Source: CAZEHS01 sp964649745 (GTDB lineage Bacteria > Bacillota > Clostridia > Peptostreptococcales > Acidaminobacteraceae). From it: a stretch of 12,749 nucleotides of DNA. A model generated the notes under the pieces. The model made no database searches. It was not told where the DNA came from and saw nothing but the letters and a program-made list of their open reading frames with translations. The translations under genes and the position numbers were made by a program. Positions within the stretch are counted from its first letter, which is position 1; each line of letters opens with the position of its first letter. This document shows, piece after piece, positions 1 to 6,420 of the stretch. The DNA lies in assembly GCA_964649745.1 (NCBI GenBank), contig CAZYQI010000057.1, forward strand, positions 1-12,749. Direction: 5' to 3'.

Positions 1-15
1 AAACTCTTCAGTTTA
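1..15 (-). rRNA. 5' end of 16S rRNA (partial, runs off window)
   Basis: Read on the minus strand, the window ends in TTAAACTGAAGAGTTT, which matches the start of bacterial 16S rRNA (the AGAGTTTGAT primer region preceded by TGA). Only about 15 bases are inside, so the identification rests on this short match plus the rRNA-type promoter and leader just upstream. The exact mature 5' end cannot be fixed from here. Confidence 0.6.
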
Positions 16-124
16 ATCCGGTTTCAGTCATTGCTGACTAATAATTTTACTGCTTAATTTCGTCTTGGATTGTTCAGTTTTCAATCTCCAGTGGTGCGTG
101 TCGTTCGCGTTTGCTTGCGGCGAC
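16..124 (-). ncRNA. Pre-16S rRNA leader with boxA-like antitermination element
   Basis: This is the transcribed leader between the rRNA promoter and 16S. On the minus strand, positions 84-64 read TTGAAAACTGAACAATCC, the element seen in Firmicutes rRNA leaders (Bacillus has a near-identical TTTGAAAACTGAAC stretch), usually associated with Nus-type antitermination and leader processing. A small GC-rich hairpin (GTCG...CGAC, 100-124) opens the leader. The element is read directly; its function is inferred from the family. Confidence 0.6.
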
Positions 125-130
125 TTAGTT

Positions 131-159
131 ATAATACCATCCCCCCTTGGTGCCGTCAA
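131..159 (-). promoter_or_regulatory. rRNA operon promoter
   Basis: On the minus strand there is TTGACG (159-154), a 17-base spacer, then TATTAT (136-131), close to the sigma-A consensus. Upstream, 160-180 is A/T-rich with a T6 run, like an UP element. The expected start is near 124, leading into the 16S leader. The spacer is GC-rich with a G6 run. No second tandem promoter is convincing. Confidence 0.7.
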
Positions 160-269
160 TAGCATTTTCAAAAAAGATGACGACATTTTTCTGGAGGTGA
201 CGCTTTTCTCTTTTACCCACGAATTGCTTCATTAAACACCTTGTTTTCAGAATCATTCTGTGAAATGAA

Positions 270-345
270 CAAGAGGAAGATTCCCCTGTCAATATCTCCC
301 TTAAGTAACAGAGAAACCTTTGACGACACGGAAATCTTCCTCTTG
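270..345 (-). terminator. Inverted repeat downstream of pyrD, possible weak terminator
   Basis: A perfect 13-base inverted repeat, CAAGAGGAAGATT (270-282) and AATCTTCCTCTTG (333-345), is separated by 50 bases, and the inner flanks can extend it imperfectly. It begins about 25 bases after the pyrD stop. On the minus strand it is followed by TTCATTTC, a poor U-tract. It is the only candidate for ending the pyrCFKD transcript before the rRNA promoter; it could equally be an mRNA-stabilising or processing stem. Apart from this and the rRNA promoter, 160-369 holds no recognisable gene. Confidence 0.35.
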
Positions 346-369
346 CCATATACCCGTTGGGGCTGTGAT

Positions 370-1281
370 TTATTTCAGATTTCGTACCAACTCACTGACC
401 GCACTGAGCTTATGACGAACCAGATAGTCTTCTATTCCCCGGAGGACTTCCAGAGGTGCAAGGGGATTCGTGAAAAGAATGGTTCCCAAAGCGACGGCCG
501 AGGCTCCCGCCAGCATCATTTCCACCGCATCCCGGCCAGTGGCCAGACCTCCCATGCCGAGGATGGGGATTTTCACAGCGTCAAAGGTTTCATAAACCAT
601 CCGCACCGCAACAGGGCGAACAGCAGGACCGGACATTCCCCCGATTCCCCGGGCAAGAATGGGCTTCCGAGTCTCTGTATCAATCACCATGCCGGTGAGG
701 GTATTGATCATAGAAAGACAATCCGCTCCTCCAGCCTCTGCGGCCCGGGCGGTTTCACGGATATCCCGCACGTTAGGGCTCAGCTTGACGATTAGATGCT
801 TGGAGGTGCTTTTTCTTACCGCGCTGACCACCTCATGAACCATGGCAGGATCCGTGCCGAAGGCCATTCCACCCGCTTTAACGTTGGGGCAGGAGATGTT
901 AAGCTCCAGGGAATCCACATCGGTTACGGAAAGTTTTTCTGCTATGGCGCAGTATTCCGGTATGGTGTTGCCATTGATGTTGGCGATGATTTTTGTATCA
1001 AATTGACGCAGCCAGGGGAGATCCTCTTTGATGAACTTATCCACTCCCGGATTCTGCAGCCCCACGCTGTTGAGCATACCCATAGGGGTTTCCGCTACCC
1101 GGGGGGAATCGTTGCCCTGACGGGGCTCCAGGGTGAGCCCTTTAACCGATATGGCTCCCAGGACCCCGAGGTCGAACCATTCTGAAAATTCCCGGCCAAA
1201 ACCGAAGGTGCCGGAGGCGACGGTGACCGGATTTTTAAGAATCAGACCGTTTAAATCCACCTGGAGATTTGTTTTATTCAT
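370..1281 (-). CDS. pyrD: Dihydroorotate dehydrogenase B (NAD+), catalytic subunit
   Basis: This class 1B flavoprotein (FMN) oxidises dihydroorotate to orotate, step 4 of UMP synthesis, in the cytoplasm. It passes electrons to NAD+ through PyrK. The 303 residues are of normal family length. Visible marks are the N-terminal LNGLILKNPVTVASGTFGFG, NSVGLQNPG (71-79), the catalytic-base loop NISCPNVKAGG (128-138) with Cys131 where class 1B enzymes have Cys (class 2 has Ser), and the C-terminal FMN-phosphate motifs GIGGMSGPAVRP and GMGGLATGRDA. The ATG has a strong site (GGAGGTGAT, 5 bases upstream) inside the end of pyrK, and the two genes overlap by 8 bases. It is the last gene of the pyrCFKD operon, so expression should follow the PyrR attenuator ahead of pyrC. 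Confidence 0.97.
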   Translation of the reverse strand: MNKTNLQVDLNGLILKNPVTVASGTFGFGREFSEWFDLGVLGAISVKGLTLEPRQGNDSPRVAETPMGMLNSVGLQNPGVDKFIKEDLPWLRQFDTKIIANINGNTIPEYCAIAEKLSVTDVDSLELNISCPNVKAGGMAFGTDPAMVHEVVSAVRKSTSKHLIVKLSPNVRDIRETARAAEAGGADCLSMINTLTGMVIDTETRKPILARGIGGMSGPAVRPVAVRMVYETFDAVKIPILGMGGLATGRDAVEMMLAGASAVALGTILFTNPLAPLEVLRGIEDYLVRHKLSAVSELVRNLK

Positions 1282-2065
1282 GGAACATCACCTCCGTTCC
1301 GAAGAAAACCGGGCCGTCCTTGCAGGTGCGTACGTTTTCATAGCCTTCCGGAGTTTCACTGGATTTGATTTTGCAGGCGCACACTAAACACGCCCCGATT
1401 CCACAGGCCATCCGCTCCTCCATCAGCAGCTGTACCGGGATACCACGGCTGTTGCAGCTTTCCGCCACAGCCTTCAGCATACCGTGGGGACCGCAGGCGT
1501 AGACCATATCCCAGCCCCCCTGATCCAGCTGCTCTTTCAGGGGAACAGCCAAGGTACCGTGATGACCGAAGGAGCCGTCCTCTGTGGCGACCAGCACCTG
1601 ATGACAGGCTTCATTATAGATTTCAAGACCATAGGGCGCACCGCGGTATCCGATAATGGCCGTAAGCCTTTCAGGACCGCGTTCAGCAAGTATCTTCACC
1701 AGCTCCTGCTGAGGGGCAACGCCGATGCCTCCTGCCAGAACCAGGTGACGGCCGCCTTTTTCCGGCAGGGTATAGCCGTTTCCGAAGGGGCCCATGAGAT
1801 TCAGTATTTCTCCCGCTTTCATTTTAGAAAGCAGGACGGTACCTTCTCCCTTGACGAAGACCACGAATTGCAGGGAGTTTTCCGTTACCCTGCTGACGCT
1901 GATGGGTCGGCGTAGGAGTGGATAGAACCCTTCACCGGTCTGCAGGTTGTAGAACTGCCCCGGCAGAACCGGCTCTCCTCCGGTTGGACGCTCTATTTCA
2001 ATAAGATGGACGCCGACAGACAGTTGCTCGTTCCTCAGGATTTTCTGCGAATGGATCTGCTTCAT
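1274..2065 (-). CDS. pyrK: Dihydroorotate dehydrogenase B, electron-transfer subunit
   Basis: This FAD and [2Fe-2S] subunit carries electrons from PyrD's FMN to NAD+. With the ATG at 2065 it has 263 residues, typical for PyrK. It has a ferredoxin-reductase-like fold: FAD-binding RRPISVSRV (52-60), nucleotide-binding AGGIGVAPQQELVKIL (111-126) and CGPHGML (191-197). The cluster ligands are Cys221, Cys226, Cys229 and Cys248 within MACGIGACLVCACK and RTCKDGP. An in-frame TTG lies five codons upstream, but the ATG is better: it shares one base with the pyrF stop (TAATG) and has AGGTGA just ahead. The arrangement implies translational coupling with pyrF on one side and pyrD on the other, fitting a 1:1 complex with PyrD. 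Confidence 0.96.
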   Translation of the reverse strand: MKQIHSQKILRNEQLSVGVHLIEIERPTGGEPVLPGQFYNLQTGEGFYPLLRRPISVSRVTENSLQFVVFVKGEGTVLLSKMKAGEILNLMGPFGNGYTLPEKGGRHLVLAGGIGVAPQQELVKILAERGPERLTAIIGYRGAPYGLEIYNEACHQVLVATEDGSFGHHGTLAVPLKEQLDQGGWDMVYACGPHGMLKAVAESCNSRGIPVQLLMEERMACGIGACLVCACKIKSSETPEGYENVRTCKDGPVFFGTEVMFHE

Positions 2066-3012
2066 TATTTCACCTGCCAATACGCTTTTCCGGCCGCTTC
2101 CAGGGCTCCGTTGATATCCGCCTGCATCTCCAGAACAGCAAGCCTTGCAGCCTGTTGCCAGGTTTCATTGCTGTATTTCTCCTTTTGCCAGGCGTTGATG
2201 ATCCCCCGGGAGGAATTCACCAAGGCACCCAGGCCGTCGCTGTTGAAACAAGGAACAACGTCGGCTCCGCCGCCCCCTTGGGCACCGTATCCGGGTACCA
2301 GGAAGAAGGCCTTGGGCATTAGAGCTCGGAGGGCTTCCGCTTCCGCCGGGTAGGTTGCCCCCACCACCGCGCCCACGGGAGAATAGCCGCTTTCTCCTGC
2401 GGTTTCCTCTGTCCAACGGTTCACCATGGCTGCCACGTGCTCATAGATGGGCTTTCCTTCCGAAACAAGGTTTTGGAGCTGGGACGAGGTTGGATTTGAT
2501 GTTTTAACGAGTATGAACAGCCCCTTGTCATGCTGTTTCACATCGTCCATGAACTCCTTTAAACAGTCATCACCCACATAAGGGTTTACGGTGATGATAT
2601 CTGTGGGGAAACCGGAATAGTGAGCATCCCCTGCCTTGACCGTGCCCAGATGGGCATTGGAATAAGCCCGGGAGGTGGAGCCGATATCCCCCCGCTTGAT
2701 GTCTCCGATAACGATTAGTCCTTTTTCAGCTGCATAGACGCAGGTATCCCGATAGGCCTGCATTCCTGCCGGACCAAACTGTTCATAAAAAGCAACCTGA
2801 GGTTTTACCGCTGGTACAAGGTCTGCGGTGGCATCAATAATTCCCTTGTTGAAGGCAAGGATGGCCGCTGCGGCAGCCTGCTCAAGCACACTGTTTTCCC
2901 CGTGGGCCTTATCCTTCAGCGCCTGCGGGATTGAATCCAAAACCGGGTCCAGACCGACAACAATGGGACTCTTTTTTTCTTTGATTGACTGTATCAGACG
3001 TTCCATCAGCAT
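2065..3012 (-). CDS. pyrF: Orotidine-5'-phosphate decarboxylase (longer, type 2 form)
   Basis: It converts OMP to UMP, the last step of de novo UMP synthesis. At 315 residues it is longer than the roughly 230-240-residue E. coli/Bacillus form and matches the subfamily seen in clostridia, actinobacteria and others. Visible motifs are SPIVVGLDPVLD near the N-terminus, VKPQVAFYEQFGPAG, the catalytic D-x-K-x-x-D in GLIVIGDIKRGDIGSTS, TVNPYVGDD, and the phosphate-gripping C-terminal LVPGYGAQGGG with NSSRGI. Two start codons are possible, ATG at 3012 and ATG at 3006; the first is 10 bases from GGAGG and is preferred. It overlaps the end of pyrC by 7 bases. Nothing looks truncated. Confidence 0.96.
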   Translation of the reverse strand: MLMERLIQSIKEKKSPIVVGLDPVLDSIPQALKDKAHGENSVLEQAAAAAILAFNKGIIDATADLVPAVKPQVAFYEQFGPAGMQAYRDTCVYAAEKGLIVIGDIKRGDIGSTSRAYSNAHLGTVKAGDAHYSGFPTDIITVNPYVGDDCLKEFMDDVKQHDKGLFILVKTSNPTSSQLQNLVSEGKPIYEHVAAMVNRWTEETAGESGYSPVGAVVGATYPAEAEALRALMPKAFFLVPGYGAQGGGGADVVPCFNSDGLGALVNSSRGIINAWQKEKYSNETWQQAARLAVLEMQADINGALEAAGKAYWQVK

Positions 3013-4292
3013 ATGAGTTTTCCCTCCAGTTTAATGAGCTTTCCATCCACCAATACATCCCTTACGATACCCCGCAGGACCATCCCTGCAAACGGTGTAT
3101 TCTTTCCCATGGACTCAAAATTTTCCGGTTCCACGGTCCATGTTTTTTCAAGGTCGATGATGATGACATCGGCCTCAGAACCCGGTTTTAGGGTTCCTCT
3201 GTGGAGCCCCAGTATTTTTGCAGGATGGGTTGCCATCAGCTCTATCAGTCGGGACAGCGGCATTCCCCGTCTTTGGACCAGTTCGCCGTAGGATAGGGCC
3301 AGGGAGGTTTCGATTCCCGAAATACCGAAGGCTGCTTTGGCGTAGGGAACATTCTTGCTGGCTGTATCGTGGGGGGCATGATCCGTGGCGATGGCGTCAA
3401 TGGTGCCGTCCAGCAGAGCCCCCAGCACAGCGTCCACATCCTCCTGTGTTCTCAGGGGAGGGTTTACCTTGGTTTCCGTTTTTTCTTCTTCCACCGTTTC
3501 ATCGGTCAGGAGGAAGTGATGGGGGCCGGCCTCCGCAGTGACTGGAAGGCCCTTCTCCTTGGCTTTTCGGACCAAGTTAACCCCTTCCTTGGTGCTGATG
3601 TGGGCAATGTGGAGCTTTGCTCCGGTTTTTTCAGAAAGAGCGATGTCACGGGCGATGATCCGCCACTCGGCCTCCGCCGGAATTCCCGGGATGCCCAATT
3701 TTTCCGAGCGGGCACCCTGATGCATGGCACCGCCTGTACTGAGGTTGTGATCCTCGGCATGGCTGATAAGGGGAATATCCGTATCTGCTATCAGCTCCAT
3801 GGCCTGCTCCATAAGCTCTGCGTCCATGGTGGTTTTCCCGTCGTCCGATATTGCAACAATGCCGGCCCCCATCATCTCCTGAATGTCGGAAAGCAGGGTT
3901 CCTGAAAGGTCACGGGTGATGCTTCCTACGACTTCAACCTTAATACAGGCTTCATTCGCAGCCTTTTCCTTTATCCAGTGAACAACCTCCGCGCTGTGGA
4001 TGGCCGGGCTGGTGTTGGGCATGCAGGCCACCGTGGTGACACCACCGTTTGCCGCCGCCCTGGCCCCTGTGCGGATGGTTTCCTTGTGGGCAAAGCCCGG
4101 CTCCCGAAGATGCACGTGCATATCCACCAGCCCCGGTGCCACAACACATCCCGAAGCATCGATGACTGTTTCCGCATCACCCAGGTTCACTCCAATGGCC
4201 CTGATGGTTCCGGCCTCAATCAGGATATCGGTAACCGTATCGATTCCCTGTGACGGGTCGACGACGCGACCCCCTTTGATTATCAGTTTCAT
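3006..4292 (-). CDS. pyrC: Dihydroorotase, class I (zinc amidohydrolase)
   Basis: It cyclises carbamoyl-aspartate to dihydroorotate, step 3 of UMP synthesis. With the ATG at 4292 the protein has 428 residues, the usual length for Gram-positive PyrC. All metal and catalytic residues of the class are visible at positions that agree with the Bacillus enzyme: His59 and His61 (DMHVHLREPG), Asp151 (ISDDGKTT), His178 (ISHAED), His231 (HIAHIST) and Asp304 (ATDHAPH). The start is fixed by GGAGG four bases before the ATG. An in-frame TTG at 4310 is rejected because it lies inside the attenuator terminator's T-tract. It is the first gene of the leftward pyrCFKD operon, controlled by the PyrR-type attenuator at 4309-4404. 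Confidence 0.97.
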   Translation of the reverse strand: MKLIIKGGRVVDPSQGIDTVTDILIEAGTIRAIGVNLGDAETVIDASGCVVAPGLVDMHVHLREPGFAHKETIRTGARAAANGGVTTVACMPNTSPAIHSAEVVHWIKEKAANEACIKVEVVGSITRDLSGTLLSDIQEMMGAGIVAISDDGKTTMDAELMEQAMELIADTDIPLISHAEDHNLSTGGAMHQGARSEKLGIPGIPAEAEWRIIARDIALSEKTGAKLHIAHISTKEGVNLVRKAKEKGLPVTAEAGPHHFLLTDETVEEEKTETKVNPPLRTQEDVDAVLGALLDGTIDAIATDHAPHDTASKNVPYAKAAFGISGIETSLALSYGELVQRRGMPLSRLIELMATHPAKILGLHRGTLKPGSEADVIIIDLEKTWTVEPENFESMGKNTPFAGMVLRGIVRDVLVDGKLIKLEGKLIC

Positions 4293-4308
4293 CGTTCCTC
4301 CATTTTCC

Positions 4309-4348
4309 AATCAAAAAACCCTCTCACATCCGGAGGCGTGAAAGGGTT
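4309..4348 (-). terminator. Attenuator terminator of the pyrCFKD leader
   Basis: On the minus strand, AACCCTTTCAC (4348-4338) pairs with GTGAGAGGGTT (4327-4317) over 11 pairs with one G-U wobble and a 10-base loop, followed by T6 (4318-4313). It ends just ahead of the pyrC ribosome-binding site (GGAGG, about 4302-4297), so it separates the promoter from the gene as an attenuator does. Confidence 0.85.
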
Positions 4349-4372
4349 ACCCATTGCTGCATAGGTCGGTTT

Positions 4373-4404
4373 CCTTAAGGGCCTCTCTGGACCGCTTTAA
4401 AGGT
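4373..4404 (-). promoter_or_regulatory. PyrR-binding RNA hairpin (anti-antiterminator), pyrCFKD leader
   Basis: The minus strand reads ACCTTTAAAGC, then GGTCCAGAGAGGCC (4393-4380), then CTTAAGG. Lower stem: CCTT (4403-4400) with AAGG (4376-4373). Upper stem: GGTC (4393-4390) with GGCC (4383-4380). Hexaloop: CAGAGA, identical to the B. subtilis PyrR target loop. In that family, PyrR with UMP stabilises this hairpin, blocks the antiterminator and so causes termination. A competing antiterminator is visible but imperfect: GAGGC pairs with GCCTC in the terminator loop, and ACCTTT with GAGGGT in its 3' arm. Confidence 0.88.
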
Positions 4405-4418
4405 ATATATTACTATCC

Positions 4419-4447
4419 AAATTACCACGAAAGGTCGGGGCTGTCAA
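4419..4447 (-). promoter_or_regulatory. Promoter of pyrCFKD
   Basis: On the minus strand there is a perfect TTGACA (4447-4442), a 17-base spacer, then TAATTT (4424-4419). Transcription would start near 4412, giving a leader of about 120 bases that carries the PyrR site and terminator. The -10 box is imperfect; a later A/T-rich stretch (TAATATATA) is an alternative but is badly spaced. Confidence 0.6.
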
Positions 4448-4470
4448 CCGGACCGTTTCCATTTTCAGTC

Positions 4471-4499
4471 TTGACGACCGGGCGGCACAGTGGTACTAT
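4471..4499 (+). promoter_or_regulatory. Promoter of pyrBI
   Basis: TTGACG (4471-4476), a 17-base spacer, then TACTAT (4494-4499). The expected start near 4506 lies just ahead of the PyrR-type hairpin at 4514. Its -35 box is 23 bases from the divergent pyrC -35 box, so the two promoters sit back to back without overlapping. Confidence 0.7.
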
Positions 4500-4513
4500 G
4501 AATCAAATGGTCG

Positions 4514-4545
4514 ACCTTTAAATTAGTCCGAGAGGCTAGGAAGGT
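4514..4545 (+). promoter_or_regulatory. PyrR-binding RNA hairpin (anti-antiterminator), pyrBI leader
   Basis: Lower stem ACCTT (4514-4518) pairs with AAGGT (4541-4545); upper stem TAGTC (4524-4528) pairs with GGCTA (4534-4538). The loop is CGAGA. This matches the PyrR target layout (CCTTTAA, AGTCC...GAGAGGCT, AAGG), except that the loop has 5 bases, not the usual 6 (CAGAGA in the sister site). A clear antiterminator competes with it: ACCTTTA (4514-4520) with TGAAGGT (4604-4610), CCGAGAGG (4528-4535) with CCTCTCGG (4596-4603), and GAAGGT (4540-4545) with ACCTTC (4589-4594). All of these overlap the terminator, so the two folds exclude each other. Confidence 0.85.
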
Positions 4546-4587
4546 GTCAGGGCTTTTCCCTGCTTGTGTCTTTTTTAAGATGCCGCT

Positions 4588-4617
4588 AACCTTCACCTCT
4601 CGGTGAAGGTTTTTTTA
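4588..4617 (+). terminator. Attenuator terminator of the pyrBI leader
   Basis: A perfect 10-pair stem, AACCTTCACC (4588-4597) with GGTGAAGGTT (4602-4611), has a TCTC loop and ends in T7. It is 100 bases upstream of pyrB and downstream of the promoter, as expected for an attenuator. The rest of the leader, 4618-4704, shows only a weak CCCGG/CCGGG stem before the AAGGAGG site at 4705. Confidence 0.9.
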
Positions 4618-4717
4618 TTGGAAAAATGGGTAGCAATGCCACACCCCGGCGGCCATTCCGGGAAGGCAAAACGGATCTGCCTTTAAATGATTCTGTGAAA
4701 TCACAAGGAGGAACACC

Positions 4718-5662
4718 ATGGAACAACCGCTCCGGCACTTAATCGAGCCTGAGGATCTCTCTGTTGAGGAAATCTACGAGCTGATCCGATTAGGTAAAAA
4801 AATGTATGAAAACACGCCAGCCTATGGCTCGCTTTGCAAGGGAAAAATCCTTGCAACCCTGTTCTTCGAACCCAGCACACGGACCCGTTTCAGCTTTGAG
4901 GCCGCCATGCTTCGCCTGGGAGGCAGCATATTGGGCTTCAGCGATGCCGAAACCAGCTCTGTGAAAAAGGGCGAAAGCCTTTCTGATACCATGCGGTGTA
5001 TGAGCTACTACTGTGACATCGCTGTTATGCGTCATCCCCGGGAAGGAGCGCCAAAACTGGCCTCACAGCATTCTACAGTCCCCCTTATCAACGGCGGCGA
5101 CGGCGGCCATCAGCATCCTACCCAGACCCTTACGGATCTGCTGACCATCCATATGTATAAGGGCAAGGTGGAAGGCCATACCCTGGCGTTCTGCGGCGAC
5201 CTTAAATACGGCCGTACGGTGCATTCTCTGATCCGCACCATGGCGCGGTTCAACACCAAACGCTTCATCCTTATTTCACCGGAGGAACTGCGTCTGCCCA
5301 GCTCCCTTAAGCGTCTGATTCAAAGTGCTCATCCCGATGTGACCTTTGTTGAAACAGATAACCTTCAGGATGTGGTCCAGGAGATTGATATCCTCTACAT
5401 GACCCGAATTCAGAAGGAGCGTTTCTTTAATGAAGAGGACTACCTCAAACTGAAAAATTCCTTCATCCTGACCCCGGACAAGCTGGCAGCGGCCAAACCG
5501 GATATGATTATCATGCATCCGCTTCCAAGGGTGAACGAGATTGCTTACGAAGTGGACGCTGACCCGCGTGCCGTGTACTTCGAGCAGTCAAATTTTGGGG
5601 TGTACGTGCGAATGGCGCTTATTACAAAACTTCTGGGGGTGGATGCGGATGTTAGAGGTTAA
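4718..5662 (+). CDS. pyrB: Aspartate carbamoyltransferase, catalytic chain
   Basis: It joins carbamoyl phosphate to aspartate, the committed step of pyrimidine synthesis. The 314 residues are of normal length. Carbamoyl-phosphate site: FFEPSTRTRFSFE (49-61), with the STRTR motif. The 80s loop SSVKKGES (80-87) supplies the lysine that reaches into the neighbouring active site. Further motifs are HPTQTLTDL (133-141), GDLKYGRTVHS (160-170), the aspartate-binding MTRIQKERF (228-236) and HPLPRVNEI (267-275). The start is set by AAGGAGG six bases ahead of the ATG. It overlaps pyrI by 14 bases, which suits a catalytic-regulatory holoenzyme of the E. coli type with allosteric control in addition to attenuation. 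Confidence 0.98.
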   Translation: MEQPLRHLIEPEDLSVEEIYELIRLGKKMYENTPAYGSLCKGKILATLFFEPSTRTRFSFEAAMLRLGGSILGFSDAETSSVKKGESLSDTMRCMSYYCDIAVMRHPREGAPKLASQHSTVPLINGGDGGHQHPTQTLTDLLTIHMYKGKVEGHTLAFCGDLKYGRTVHSLIRTMARFNTKRFILISPEELRLPSSLKRLIQSAHPDVTFVETDNLQDVVQEIDILYMTRIQKERFFNEEDYLKLKNSFILTPDKLAAAKPDMIIMHPLPRVNEIAYEVDADPRAVYFEQSNFGVYVRMALITKLLGVDADVRG

Positions 5663-6077
5663 AGGGATTCAAAACGGCATTGTTCTGGACCATATCGCTT
5701 CCGGCAACGGCCTTAAGGTTTTTGACAAGCTTCAGCTGGCCAAGGTGGAATCCCCTGTGGTTCTGCTTATGAATGTTGAAAGCAAGCAGTTGGGCCGCAA
5801 GGATATCATCAAAATCGAGAACACCTTCGATGTGGACCTGACGATTCTGGGCCTGATCGATTCCAATATTTCCGTGTGCATCATCAAGGACGGCCGGGTT
5901 GTTGAAAAGAAAAAGGTGGTTTTGCCCACGATGATTCATGGGCTCATCACCTGCAAGAATCCCCGTTGCATCACCAACCATGATGATTATATTCAGTCTA
6001 CCTTCAAGCTGGTGAGCGAAAGTCCCTTGGAGTACATGTGCAGCTACTGTGAGGAAATTACGCGGTACTCCCTCTAA
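5649..6077 (+). CDS. pyrI: Aspartate carbamoyltransferase, regulatory chain
   Basis: The regulatory subunit binds nucleotide effectors (CTP, UTP, ATP in characterised enzymes) and contacts PyrB through a zinc domain. It has 142 residues, slightly shorter than E. coli PyrI (about 153). The N-terminal allosteric domain opens MLEVKGIQNGIVLDHI and includes GLKVFDKLQL. Four zinc-binding cysteines are intact: Cys102 and Cys107 (TCKNPRC), Cys131 and Cys134 (CSYC). The ATG at 5649 is chosen because it lies six bases after GGGGGTGG and begins the conserved domain; an ATG two codons upstream (5643) is possible but crowds that site. The start lies inside pyrB, implying coupled translation. Confidence 0.97.
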   Translation: MLEVKGIQNGIVLDHIASGNGLKVFDKLQLAKVESPVVLLMNVESKQLGRKDIIKIENTFDVDLTILGLIDSNISVCIIKDGRVVEKKKVVLPTMIHGLITCKNPRCITNHDDYIQSTFKLVSESPLEYMCSYCEEITRYSL

Positions 6078-6156
6078 ACCCATTTTTCCCGGAATGGTTT
6101 CATAGATAGGGCTCCTCTTCCATGCCGCTTTTTCGGGACCTTTTTTAGAAACAGCG

Positions 6157-6188
6157 ACGCCTGTCTCAACTGAGACAGGCGTTTTTTG
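6157..6188 (+). terminator. Terminator of pyrBI
   Basis: CGCCTGTCTC (6158-6167) pairs with GAGACAGGCG (6172-6181) around an AACT loop, followed by T6. It is a textbook intrinsic terminator 80 bases after the pyrI stop. The 6078-6156 stretch before it holds nothing recognisable. Confidence 0.93.
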
Positions 6189-6282
6189 TGAAACTCTCAA
6201 AGAACAAAAGTCTTGCCGCAGACCCCCATGTCCCTTTCGGAAACCACCGGCCATGAAAATAGTGACGATTGGCAGTGGTTCC

Positions 6283-6383
6283 ATCCCCCTCTTGAGGGGG
6301 AACGGACGCGAAGCGGCAAGGGGGAGTAAGCGCGTAACAACTCCCACCGTCACCTTCGGTGCCACCTCCCTCAAGAGGGAGGT
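6283..6383. repeat. REP-like element: two hairpin units in inverted orientation
   Basis: The left unit (6283-6327) has a CCCCCTC-TT-GAGGGGG stem, then a short GCGAAGC hairpin, then GGGGGAGT. The right unit (6340-6383), read on the other strand, has the same plan: CCTCCCTC-TT-GAGGGAGG, then ACCGAAGGT, then GGGAGT. A spacer of about 12 bases lies between them. Paired inverted palindromic units between convergent genes are typical of REP/BIME or MITE-like repeats spread by RAYT transposases. Similar CCTC-TT-GAGG repeats occur in other Clostridia as far as I recall. No transposase is present here. Confidence 0.6.
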
Positions 6384-6392
6384 CAAGATTTC

Positions 6393-6415
6393 GCATCCGT
6401 GTTATCCGTGGCTAC
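6393..6415. repeat. Short dispersed repeat (half copy)
   Basis: GCATCCGTGTTATCCGTGG plus CTAC matches the right arm of the hairpin repeat at 8475-8495 (ATCCGTGTGATCCGTGGCTA) with one difference in the core. It starts 5 bases beyond the stop of the FAD-dehydrogenase gene on the minus strand. Only one arm is present, so no hairpin forms here. Confidence 0.55.
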
Positions 6416-6420
6416 GTTTA

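Noticed and set aside
264..292. Possible extra rRNA promoter on the minus strand: TTGACA (292-287) and TTCATT 17 bases on.
   Set aside because: The -10 hexamer matches consensus at only three positions and lies inside the inverted repeat.
125..349. A 74-codon open frame on the minus strand between pyrD and the rRNA promoter.
   Set aside because: It has no convincing ribosome-binding site, overlaps the rRNA promoter and the inverted repeat, and its product resembles nothing known.
4293..4310. A TTG start at 4310 adding six residues to PyrC.
   Set aside because: It sits at the attenuator terminator's tail with no ribosome-binding site, while the ATG at 4292 has GGAGG ahead and gives the standard 428 residues.
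4622..6097. CCATTCCGGGAA at 4653-4664 and its reverse complement at 6086-6097 flank pyrBI, with a nearby AAAAATGGG/CCCATTTTT pair, suggesting ends of a mobile unit.
   Set aside because: Matches of 12 bases are expected by chance in a window this size, the two short matches are not in the same relative arrangement, and no recombinase or target duplication is seen.
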